A DNA stretch of 64,000 bases from Hyaloperonospora brassicae. Its lineage: Eukaryota; Oomycota; Peronosporomycetes; Peronosporales; Peronosporaceae. Where the stretch lies: assembly GCA_947650285.1 (NCBI GenBank), contig CANTFL010000086.1:124001-188000 (forward strand), read 5' to 3'. Shown one piece after another: positions 20,501 through 29,735 of this stretch. The notes under the pieces were generated by a model, which worked only from the letters and a program-made list of their open reading frames with translations, ran no database searches and had not been told where the DNA came from. A program made the position numbers and the translations under genes. How positions within the stretch are numbered: the first letter of the stretch is position 1; each line of letters opens with the position of its first letter.

Positions 20501-21259
20501 GAAACGTTGGATACTATCGAAAATGATGCCTAAAGAAAAGTCAACACGTGTCATAAGAACTTTATTGAGCACTACTTTATGCTAACAATCAAAATTGAAA
20601 ATAAGCTGATACTGTATCTTCGGATCTGCTGTCGCGTGTCATCCCTCTAAAAACTGTCCCCTTGTACTATGTGGCCTACCTTGGCCAACTTCCACATGGG
20701 ACACGATCTAGTGCATGGTCATGGATCGTTTATCGCAGACCGCGGTGTGGGATACACCATACTGTAAATCGCGAGCGCGTTATTGGAAGAGATAACCATC
20801 CCACACTGAGCAAGTGACTGCCGCTACTCCCCCATTCCTGACATGCATCCTCCAGCTCTTGACCGTTTCCATGTCCATGTAACTGTATGGTTATTGCAGA
20901 TCACTGATTTTGCGAAGCAAACATGATCCTTAATTCCTGGCATATAGCTTTAGCGTAAGTTCAGACTGCGGACAATCGATGGTGGTCGTGTCCTTCAGAT
21001 CGCACCATCTCCCTATCTGTATCAGCATTTAATTACAATTACAAATTGCCTCTAGGCAGAGTATTCGGCTGCATCAATCGTCGCATACAAATGAACAATC
21101 GTAACATGTCAATTGCGACAATCTCCACAAATCATTGTCGATTCGACTTAACCGAACTCACGATTCGACTTAGCCTAACTCACGATCCCGTCCTTGATGT
21201 AATCACTTGACCACTTTGTCATACTTCAGCCTACGCACAGGGTAGCCGATCACAAACGT
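17582..21259. other. AT-rich gene-free stretch
   Basis: 3.7 kb without a supportable gene. Frames are at most 82 codons, both strands are rich in stops, and TA-rich simple sequence occurs near 19300. I found no conserved motif. Confidence 0.6.
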
Positions 21260-22200
21260 ATTTATGGATCAACTAGCCACATCAACAAGTATCACTTTGA
21301 TCGCTGAAAGCGCCACAGAAATATTTCGCTCGAAGTGCAAACCGGCAGGAGCTCCGTTTAGGATTATCTTGGCCCCGTTTATAATTGGCGCATCCTTTTG
21401 TCTGCTGCATACCCCGCTTATTCGAATGTAAGTATAATTGCCAACGACTTTCCATCTTCGATTGATGTATATGTAGCTTTGTATCAGACATTAACCGTGA
21501 TATCTTGCGATGTGCTTTGCAATCTTCATGCCATTCTACGCCGGGTTATGATGTGTCATTCAGGCTTTGCGATTACGACATATGCGATGTCTTGTCGCGT
21601 GGACCTCACGATGTATAGCACCTGTCGACGAGTTACTGGCAGCTTCTTGCGGTTGGGTACTATGTCGTTCCAGGTCGCTTTGCTGAGATCAATTCGTCGC
21701 TTCCGAGCTCCGCTCATATTGAAGTTACATATGATACCGGTAGGACGAATTTGATTTTCTAAGCCGTGGTTGCGCAACTTTTCAGTGATTGTAAACTTTT
21801 GATCGATCACATATCCATCTGTGAAGCTGAAGTAAACCCTGATGCCAAGAAGTTGTTCGTTCTTGCCAAATTGATTATAGGCAGGGTCTTTATGGACAAG
21901 TACAACTCACCCGCTTAATTCATTCTTGTGGCTGAGACCAGTGAGTCATCAACGTACGCACCAAGTAACGTCGTAGCATCGCAGTCGATTCGGTAGTACG
22001 GACAAGAATGGGAGATACCATGCACAAACTCAACAGCTGAGATTTTAAGAATATATCTATGTTACGTGACTACTCGTTGAAGAAAGTCCGGAAAATCTTT
22101 TCACCAGGCACAAAGTCCGCTCTCTGAGCTGTTGACACTGAGCTCCAGCTTTGTGAAGTCCATGACGGGTAGGACGCGTATACGTAGGTGGAATTTATCG
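21260..22200 (-). pseudogene. decayed Ty1/copia reverse transcriptase fragment
   Basis: Minus-strand translation gives an RT core YVDD motif (AYVDDSLVSAT, about 21940-21970). It is followed by LLGIRVYF, an FTDGYVIDQKFTITEKLRNHGL segment (about 21750-21850) and VLYIVRSTRQDIAYVV (about 21565-21615). This order and wording match the Ty1/copia RT-to-RNase H region, where the family consensus resembles YLVRGTRPDIAYAV. Downstream, toward 21290, a weak match to the RNase H VALS motif is visible in another frame. Stops and frame changes are frequent. The limits are approximate, and no LTRs were identified. Confidence 0.65.
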
Positions 22201-23682
22201 TTTAGAAGCTTTTTGCGCAGGCAGTTGGCACGTTAAAATTGATCTCTTATGCACCTCAGTATATTGATAAGACCAATACCAGCTTCGCAATATTCATGTC
22301 TATGACCGCAGCATACGCCGGCTCGTGGTCGGCCGCAAAGACTTGCTTATTCGACCAGCAACCAAACGTGCTTTGTACAGATACTAGCATTTTACCACTT
22401 TTTTCCTTTTACATACGATGAGCACAATAAGTTGATCTGAGACAGATTATTACAACTTCACAAATAAATGCCTTATGCCTTTCGAGGACGAATCCCTCGT
22501 ATCTAGCATCTACTCAAATATTCTTTATCGCCGTCGAGCGAAATCTTGTACGTTTTTGTATCTAGTAGGTGAGCAGCAAAATCTGTCCGTCACGTAACAG
22601 TACAAGGGCGTCTGCTTTTAAAACATCACGTACACCTTACGCGCAGAGGAAGTGAAGAATCTGAGCAGGAGTTGCTGAGAAGGGAAGAAATGAAGAACTG
22701 TACATAGAGATATTTTAAATATCGTTACTCATCTTCCATATCATACGTGCACATTACCAAGTGCAAAGTCTCGATGTAGAATCTCACTCATCACTCATTG
22801 TGCGCAATAGCCAGCAGCGATTGGTGGTTTATCCGGTTGCCATGGCCTATGACAACCGATTGTGAAGCGGTGCCGAATATCACCTCTAGAGATAATACTC
22901 CAATCAATCTTAGCTCGCAAGAGTAGTAATATTGTTATGTAGCATCAATATCGATAATATTCACATTGGCCCATTTCATGCCAATGACAGGTAACAGGCT
23001 CACCTCGTTACACTGTGATTATCCGGTAATAGTATTCTTCGACACTGAAGCGGTATAGGCCGCAGCAGCATACGATCCCATCGCTTGTTTTGTAGCATTT
23101 ATGTCGAATTGGCATTGATCAGCTTAACATTTGCAGACTTGCGCGTATAACTCCGAGCCGTTTGAAAACAGGAGACATAAACGTTGCTTTGTGAATTGTC
23201 CGCGATGCGTAAGAAGTCGTGACGATTTGTGTATGGTATCAGTCTTGGCATTACTAGTTTCATTTACTGAGTAGCTTTCTCCTGTAAAGCATGAAGACGT
23301 GAAAGGTCGAGCACACTTTATTTGGGAGCATCAACTACATTTGATGCACTGATTTGTAAGTGTACTGGTCACGTTGCATCTTCGCGCGAATCGCCGACTA
23401 CAAAATGACGGCCAGACCGAAATGCTATGATGTTGCGTAGCATTCGAGAATATTGAGGGCTTTCGATGTAGCTGGCATGCACTTAGTGCGTCATATCGAA
23501 AGCCTCCATTCTTCGCCACGTGCAAAACAGCTCACAGCCAGTCTTCAGCCTTAGTCGTCACCATCGTTCGCATCAGCTAACACAGTTGCATGCTTTTGCT
23601 GCTATGTTCAGCCCTAGTACCGATCACACGTGCGCTACGTAGTCCAACATTCGTACACGCACTGCTCTAGCACGTAGAAATA
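22201..23682. other. AT-rich gene-free stretch
   Basis: No gene is supported. It may contain further unrecognisable parts of the copia relic, whose integrase would lie on this side. Frames are at most 64 codons. Confidence 0.55.
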
Positions 23683-24775
23683 CTACTCAACGAGATACTC
23701 TTCTTCGTCATCTTCGTCATGATCCACCGCGGCAAATTCTTGTGATCGTTGGTGCTCTGATACGGAATGACTGCATTTAAGACGATTGTGACGTACCATA
23801 GAATGAGCGAAAGCAACGAACTTCCGAAATCAAGCACACTATTCTGTACCTGCGTGCGAGTATGACCTCCATCTCGACGTCGCGTTCCAAACTGTTGAGC
23901 GTTAGGTTCTGTGGGCAGCCTGTACATGTCGTTAGTACTGACTCTTTTTTTCTGCGCACAATTCTCCACACGAGCAGAAAGCCTCGTACCTGCAACAGGG
24001 CATTTCTTGCTGCGTTGCAAGTGGCTTTGAATGCCTTTCTTCGAGTACGTGTGGCCGCAACTCGGGCTACACAACAACGAAACAACAACACGCGCCGTCC
24101 AGTCACCACCAGTGAATCACTTTGCACCATCAAATGAGCAACGCACTTTCGTAGTGGATTCTCTATCTCGCCCTGAGTCACGGGGCAGATGGTGCTCCTT
24201 CTACTCTCACTCTCCTGGATCGACATGTCGTCGTTTTCGTCCATCGCCAGCTCAATCTACCAGAGAACAGCGTCAGCATAGCACTCATATTATTTACAAT
24301 CTACAACAAGCAGTCATTAGCCGCCACCCGTTTCGCATGCACGGCGTTTTACCCCCGCACTGTCGCAGAATTTCTTGTAAAAGTCGTGCTTCGTTGCATT
24401 GATCTTCGGCTTCGCCAACAAGTCCTTGAGCATCTTGTCCATCTTCTTCTTGTCGATTGATCCACTCTTGACAAGAGGGTCCAGCTTCTCCAGCTCCGTT
24501 CTGTACCGCGTCAACTGCGTCTCTAGTACGGCAAACTCTTTGGCTGTCCCGTCCAGCTGCTGCAGAAGCTCCTGATCGTCCAGTTCCTTGACAAACCTAG
24601 CGTTGTTGCACAGCGACTCAATGCCTTCGATCGTGTACTTGCGCAGCTCGAGCTGCTGCTTCTTGGACGCGTACAGCGCCATCTTGAGCGCGTTCGGCAG
24701 CGCCTGCTGGATGTTGGCTTCGAGCTCCGTCGTCATGGCCAGTGTCCATTGTGGGGTGCACCACTCCACGTTCAC
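23683..24775 (-). CDS. NSE2: SMC5/6 complex SUMO E3 ligase NSE2/MMS21
   Basis: I read five exons on the minus strand: 24775-24353, 24256-24147, 24066-23990, 23919-23850 and 23770-23683, all GT-AG and phase-consistent, giving 255 aa. Exon 1 is a helical, coiled-coil N-terminus (LEANIQQALPNALKMALYASKKQ...), which in the family binds SMC5. Exons 2-4 build the SP-RING: ICPVTQGEIENPLRN, then CGHTYSKKGIQSHL, then CPVAGC. This supplies the Cys-His-Cys-Cys zinc ligands that recruit SUMO-E2. The C-terminus is acidic (DHDEDDEEEYLVE). A perfect TACTAAC branch site lies in the intron before exon 4. An in-frame ATG at 24736 is an alternative start. The role is SUMOylation in DNA repair in the nucleus (family knowledge). 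It is divergent to CSN7. Confidence 0.85.
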
Positions 24776-24862
24776 GGCCGACCCGACGTGGGAAGATAAA
24801 CCAATAAATTACACGGTCACGTGAATAAATGACAGCTTCGATCGCACAGCGCGTTTGCAACG
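24776..24862. promoter_or_regulatory. 87-bp divergent promoter NSE2/CSN7
   Basis: Only 87 bp separate the two start codons if the first NSE2 ATG is used. The stretch holds a CCAAT-like ccaata (about 24801) and a palindromic tcacgtga (24817-24824) containing the CACGTG E-box. Shared regulation is an inference. Confidence 0.5.
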
Positions 24863-26126
24863 ATGGCGTTCGATACGGCAGGCGCGTCGAGTCTCGAGCA
24901 GTTTACGCTGCTGGCCAAGAACGCGCGTGGACGCGCATGCGTGGCACTGATCCAGCAGGTGCTGAGCAACAAGAAGCTGTTTGTCTTCCGTGAGCTGCTG
25001 GACATGCCCAATGTGGAGGCGCTGCGAGATTCCGAGTACAAGGAGCACTACGAACTGCTGCGCATCTTTTGCTTTGGGACGTATACGGACTACGTGGGTA
25101 CGTGATCGATACAGATGTATGTATAGAGTGGATGGAAACAACGCGAAATGAACTCGTTGCGTGCGCTAATACGTGTGTCTGGATGTCGTAGCGCGCAAGC
25201 ACGAGCTGCCGGAACTTACGCCGCTGCAGGTGAACAAGCTCAGGAAACTCACGGCAGTGCTGCTGGCTCATCGGTTCAAGGTAGACAAGAATAGGGATCT
25301 TGATGGGAGGACGATGGATGAAGTGTGAGCCTGATGATGCTCGCTGTTGCTTTGTGTTGTGGCCCAGAACATTCCGTACGACACGCTGATGCAAGAGCTG
25401 GATGTGTCGACGGTGCGCGAAGTGGAAGACATTCTCATTGAAGCTATTTACTCGGTAGGGAGATGCTGGGCTCGTTAATCTTGCGCGTACATGCTGGGGC
25501 TCTTGGGCTCACAGGTGGTCACTACGCTTTGCTTCACTGTTGTTGCCGGGCTGCTGCTTGCAGGGACTGATTCAAGGCAAATTGGACCAGAAGTTGCGCT
25601 GCTTTGTGGTCAAGTACGCTGTCGGGCGCGACACGCATGACGAAGGTGTGGACGAGATGATCGAGAAGCTCACGAACTGGAAAAAGCGGTCGGCGGAGAT
25701 TTACGGGAAGATCGATACAATTCTCAGGTACAGGCTGCTTGTTTTACTGGTGTGTGGTAAGCTAGAAAGTCATCGAAAGCTGCTGATGTTCTTGCTGAGC
25801 TCAGTTTGGCAGAGAATCAAGAGCAGGAAGAACGAGTGCTACAAGAGAGCATTCGCACCAAGATGGAAGCTCGCGCAGGTGAGCGTGGCAAGGGCTTTGC
25901 ATCTGGCAGCACGAACTTTCGTCCAGGCGAAGATTTCAGTCATTACGCAGATTCCGCAAGTCGACGAGGGTACGTCATGTGCCAGCCAGTCCATGCTCGA
26001 TGCACATCTATCTGTGTATACAAATTGGTCAACAAAAAGCACAACAAAGCGGCTAACACCGTGTATGTTGTCAGAGCACCGTCCAAGTCGCACCTGCACA
26101 CAATGGGGCGCAAAGGCCGAATGTAA
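24863..26126 (+). CDS. CSN7: COP9 signalosome subunit 7
   Basis: Six exons give 263 aa: 24863-25097, 25192-25280, 25368-25454, 25564-25727, 25805-25969 and 26075-26126. All junctions are GT-AG and keep frame. The protein starts with short helices (LEQFTLLAKNARGRACVALI) and continues into a PCI domain. Recognisable blocks are FVFRELLDMPNV, LTPLQVNKLRKLTAVLLAH, YDTLMQELDVSTVREVEDILIEAIY and GLIQGKLDQKLRCFVV, the last being the winged-helix part. A charged C-terminal helix (LAENQEQEERVLQESIR) and a basic tail follow. CSN7 is a structural subunit of the COP9 deneddylase acting on cullin-RING ligases. The last intron (25970-26074) is open in frame, so an isoform retaining it is possible. Confidence 0.88.
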
Positions 26127-26284
26127 GCAGAGCCTCCGTTTCACCGCTTCGTCGAACAGTTTAAACGCTTGAATGATCGCTTTAACCGCTGGTTTTACAA
26201 CCCAACTTAACGTGAGCTGCTGACTATTTCTTGCATACTGAGCTGACTTTCGATTGGTCAGTCCGTCACTTGCATCCGCTGGTC

Positions 26285-28375
26285 ATGACAGTTTCCAGCA
26301 GCAGCTCGGGAGCTCCTCGGAAGCGTCCAATTCAGGCACCCGCCTGGGGCTACGAACACCACAAGAAGCACCAGCAGCAGCACCAGCACCACCAGCAGCA
26401 GCCGCATACCACTTCAGCTGCTGCTGAGGTGCAACGCACTCGTCAGCGGCTGCCTATTTACGCCCACCGCAATACAATCGTCGAGGCTGTCAAGAGCAAT
26501 CAAGTGATCATTCTCGTGGGCGAAACTGGAAGCGGCAAGACGACGCAGATCCCGCAGTACATATGGGAAAATGACCGGGTCCATGCCCGTGTAGCCATCA
26601 CCCAGCCACGTCGCGTGGCTGCCATTACAGTGGCCCAGCGCGTGTGTGAAGAGGCGAATCGAGGTCCACTGGGCGATAGCGTTGGCTACTGCGTCCGATT
26701 CGACGATACGACGTCCACGAACACACGACTCAAGTTTATGACGGACGGAATGTTGGTGCGAGAGGCGCTGCTCTCGCCGACGCTTGAGCGGTACTCGGTC
26801 GTCGTGCTGGACGAAGCACACGAACGGACGCTGCAGACGGACATTTTGTTTGGAATCGTGAAGCGTGCGATGCTCAAGCGCAAGGACCTCAAGGTCGTTG
26901 TCATGTCTGCTACGCTGGATGTGGCACTGTTTCAGAACTTTTTTGAATCGTTCAAGCCCTCGGTGCTTCAGATTCCTGGACGGATGTTCCAGGTCGATGT
27001 CTTCTACACGGCCAAGACGCAGCCTGACTACCTCGACTCGGCGTTAGTGGCTGTGCTGCAGATCCACTTGCAGGAGAAGATGGTGAAGGGCAGTATCTTG
27101 GTGTTCTTGACGGGGCAAGAAGACATCGAGACGCTAGAATCGCTGCTGGAAGAATATGCGCGGTCGTTACCTCCTGGTGTACTGAAGCTCGTGGTGTGCC
27201 CAATCTTTGCTGCCATGCCGCGTGAGCAACAGATGAAAGTGTTTGAACCTGCACCGGAAGGGGTGCGCAAGGTCATCCTCGCCACGAATATTGCCGAGAC
27301 TTCGATTACGATCAACGGTGTGCGCCATGTCGTGGATACTGGACTTGTGAAGCAGCGCTCGTTTGTAGCGTCGAGCGGGATGGAGATGCTACAGACGGAG
27401 CCCGTGTCGAAAGCTCAAGCTTGGCAACGCACAGGTCGTGCTGGTCGGGAGGCGCCTGGTATCTGCTACCGTTTGTTCCCGGAGGAGATGTTTGAACAGC
27501 TCCCAGAGCGGGCGATCCCAGATATCCAGCGTGTGAGTTTGGAAGTCGTCGTGCTGCAGCTGAAGTGCATGGGTATCGACGACGTGTTGGGCTTCGACTT
27601 TATCGAGAAACCGCTCAAGACGTCGTTGATCAAGGCGCATGAAAAGTTGTATGCGCTGGAAGCACTCGATACCAAGGGCAAGCTGACCACACGCGGTCGA
27701 CAGATGGCAGGTCTACCGGTGGAGCCCATGTATGCTGTAATGCTGTTGAAAGCGACCGAATTGGGATGTGCGGAAGAAGCGTTGACCGTGGTGGCCATGC
27801 TGTCTGTCGAGTCCATCTTTTACTCTCCTCGCGACAAGAAAGCGGAAGCGGCGCAGTCCCGTGCACGGTTTCTCGCGTACGAAGGCGACCAGATCACGTT
27901 GCTCAATGTCTTCAATGGGTACATCCAGTGCGGAGTAAAGCAGCGCACAAAGTGGTGTCGCGACCACTTTATTAATCACCGAGCGATGACGCGTGTGGAG
28001 AGCGTCCGACTGCAGTTGAAGACGTACCTGGAAAAGCTCGAGCTGCCGATCGACTCTCGATTTCCTGACATTGATCCGTTGCGCAAGAGCATTGTAGCCG
28101 GTTTTTTCCTGAACACAGCTATGCGGTCCGTTGCTGAGGGATTGGGTGGTGGCTCCAAGACTGCGTACAAGACAATATGTGGTCCGTCCGACATTGTCAA
28201 GGTGCACCCGTCGTCCTCGTTGTTCATGCGCAATCCACCGCCCAAGTGGGTCGTCTACAATGAGCTGGTTTTCACGAGCAAGCACTACATCCGATCGGTG
28301 CTCGTGATTGAGAACGAGTGGCTCGTGGAATTAGCGCCTACTTTTTTTGCCAAGAAAAACAGAGCGACATTGTAA
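26285..28375 (+). CDS. DEAH-box RNA helicase (DHX33-like)
   Basis: 696 aa from the ATG at 26285, in one exon. The open frame extends upstream only with non-ATG codons. The N-terminal 60 residues are low-complexity, Gln/His-rich. Helicase motifs are in order: GETGSGKT (79-86), TQPRRVAA, DEAH (176-179), SAT (208-210), ILATNIAETSIT and QRTGRAGR (381-388). The HA2/winged-helix and OB-fold regions follow, including FLNTAMR and a KTICG-type loop. The length matches DHX33 and related short DEAH helicases rather than the longer splicing factors Prp2/16/22, which carry extra N-terminal domains. It is an ATP-dependent RNA-unwinding enzyme, and the specific pathway (rRNA processing or other) cannot be fixed from sequence alone. 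Confidence 0.9.
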   Translation: MTVSSSSSGAPRKRPIQAPAWGYEHHKKHQQQHQHHQQQPHTTSAAAEVQRTRQRLPIYAHRNTIVEAVKSNQVIILVGETGSGKTTQIPQYIWENDRVHARVAITQPRRVAAITVAQRVCEEANRGPLGDSVGYCVRFDDTTSTNTRLKFMTDGMLVREALLSPTLERYSVVVLDEAHERTLQTDILFGIVKRAMLKRKDLKVVVMSATLDVALFQNFFESFKPSVLQIPGRMFQVDVFYTAKTQPDYLDSALVAVLQIHLQEKMVKGSILVFLTGQEDIETLESLLEEYARSLPPGVLKLVVCPIFAAMPREQQMKVFEPAPEGVRKVILATNIAETSITINGVRHVVDTGLVKQRSFVASSGMEMLQTEPVSKAQAWQRTGRAGREAPGICYRLFPEEMFEQLPERAIPDIQRVSLEVVVLQLKCMGIDDVLGFDFIEKPLKTSLIKAHEKLYALEALDTKGKLTTRGRQMAGLPVEPMYAVMLLKATELGCAEEALTVVAMLSVESIFYSPRDKKAEAAQSRARFLAYEGDQITLLNVFNGYIQCGVKQRTKWCRDHFINHRAMTRVESVRLQLKTYLEKLELPIDSRFPDIDPLRKSIVAGFFLNTAMRSVAEGLGGGSKTAYKTICGPSDIVKVHPSSSLFMRNPPPKWVVYNELVFTSKHYIRSVLVIENEWLVELAPTFFAKKNRATL

Positions 28376-29104
28376 GAAATCGAGCGATACGACTCGAGCG
28401 TAGTGATTGAATGATGGGTCTGTTGTTAAAGTAGAGTGGCAAATGGGGCGTGCACGAATATAGTGTGTCGTTGGTGTGTATTTTCGGCATTGATGTCCGC
28501 GTGCGCCTAAACTGTGGCCCACCACAGCGTCTTGTCGTCCAGTTCTCGGTCGGGTCAAACAACCGGACGACGTTGCTGCGCTTGGCACGTTTGTATCGCT
28601 TTAAACAGGTGCAACCGCTCGGTATACGTTTCGAGAGGTCAGCATCCTTGGGCGATTGGCCGCCAATCAATTGGGTTGAGCCACACTGTTCGTGCCGCGA
28701 CGCCGCCCATACCTTCAGTCCCTCGATCGTCCAATTCATCCGACTGGTACGTGCGACACAGACGACAGGACGTCTGTCCTGCTGTCTCGACTGCAACGAG
28801 CCCCCGCTCGTCTCCGTCCCCTGTGCAGTGTATACCGTAGCGATAGAGAAAGCGGTACAACAGCTCGAGACCCATTCATCGCTGCTGTGCTTGCGGGCAA
28901 AAGCGTCTGTCGTATTGGTCTTTGCTCAAGTAGGGGGAGAGTGGGAATAAGACAGAGACAGGGGCTTGTTGGGGACCATTCGAGCGACGCGAGGTCTATT
29001 GCAATGGCGTTTTCAATTGCAGCTCTCACTCACGTGACGCTGTGCGTTGTTGTTGTTGTTGTTGTTGTTGTATGGTTGTTGTATTGTGGATAGAACTTGC
29101 AACA
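28376..29104. other. intergenic, includes eL33 leader
   Basis: Frames up to 166 codons overlap on both strands without recognisable motifs. On the minus strand, short peptide-like stretches near 28530-28780 switch frames and could be a decayed gene, but I cannot support it. A (TTG)n microsatellite at about 29047-29071 lies in the probable 5' leader of eL33. Confidence 0.45.
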
Positions 29105-29440
29105 ATGGTCGCTTCAGCTGGTCAACCCACTCGTCTCTACGTCAAGGGCGTGTTCCTGGGCTACAAACGCGGCCTGCGGAACCAGTACGCGCACACGGCA
29201 TTGGTCAAGATCCAGGGCTTGACGGACAAGAAGGACGTGGACTTTTACTTGGGCAAGAAGATCGCGTACATCTACAAGGCCAAGTCGCTGAAGAACGGCA
29301 CACAGTTCCGCGTCATTTGGGGCAAGGTCGTGCGTGCTCACGGCAGCAACGGCGTGGTCCGTGCCAAGTTTGCCAAGAACTTGCCGGCCGAGGCCATGAG
29401 CAAGAGCGTGCGTGTCATGCTGTACCCAAGCCGCGTGTAA
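29105..29440 (+). CDS. RPL35A: 60S ribosomal protein eL33 (L35A)
   Basis: 111 aa in one exon, the usual eL33 length. Conserved blocks are RLYVKGVFLGYKRGLRNQY, ALVKIQGL, DFYLGKKIAYIYKAK, VIWGKVVRAHGSNGVVRAKF and the terminal VRVMLYPSRV. I chose the ATG at 29105 because the family begins a few residues before RLYVKG. The in-frame extension upstream is a Cys repeat from a TGT microsatellite. It is a component of the large ribosomal subunit in the cytosol. Convergent with the ferric-reductase gene, 295 bp apart. Confidence 0.97.
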   Translation: MVASAGQPTRLYVKGVFLGYKRGLRNQYAHTALVKIQGLTDKKDVDFYLGKKIAYIYKAKSLKNGTQFRVIWGKVVRAHGSNGVVRAKFAKNLPAEAMSKSVRVMLYPSRV

Positions 29441-29735
29441 GTGCGTGCGGCGCGGTTGTGTGCACTCGCGCGTTTCCAAGCAGCTTGGTAGTTAAATGAC
29501 AACGAAGAGGGATTGTGGCAACGTGGCCTCGTGGTTGTTCTGGAGCTTGTGCTATTCCAATCCGTCTTCTGGCTACTTGTTTACCACTCTGGTAGCTCGA
29601 TCGATCAGTGCTGGAGCTTCGTGTGTGAGCTACTTCCTTGGGCCACACTGTCGCTGAATAATGTTGCCTCGACACGCTCGTTGGTTGTACAGTCACACGC
29701 ATAAACTACTAGGCACGCACCTACTTGCGTGCGGT

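Noticed and set aside
26231..26284. Upstream extension of the DEAH helicase
   Set aside because: The frame opens with TTG. The first ATG is at 26285.
28450..28950. 166-codon plus frame and 152-codon minus frame before eL33
   Set aside because: Neither shows a family motif, and a coding-like reading on the minus strand needs several frame changes.
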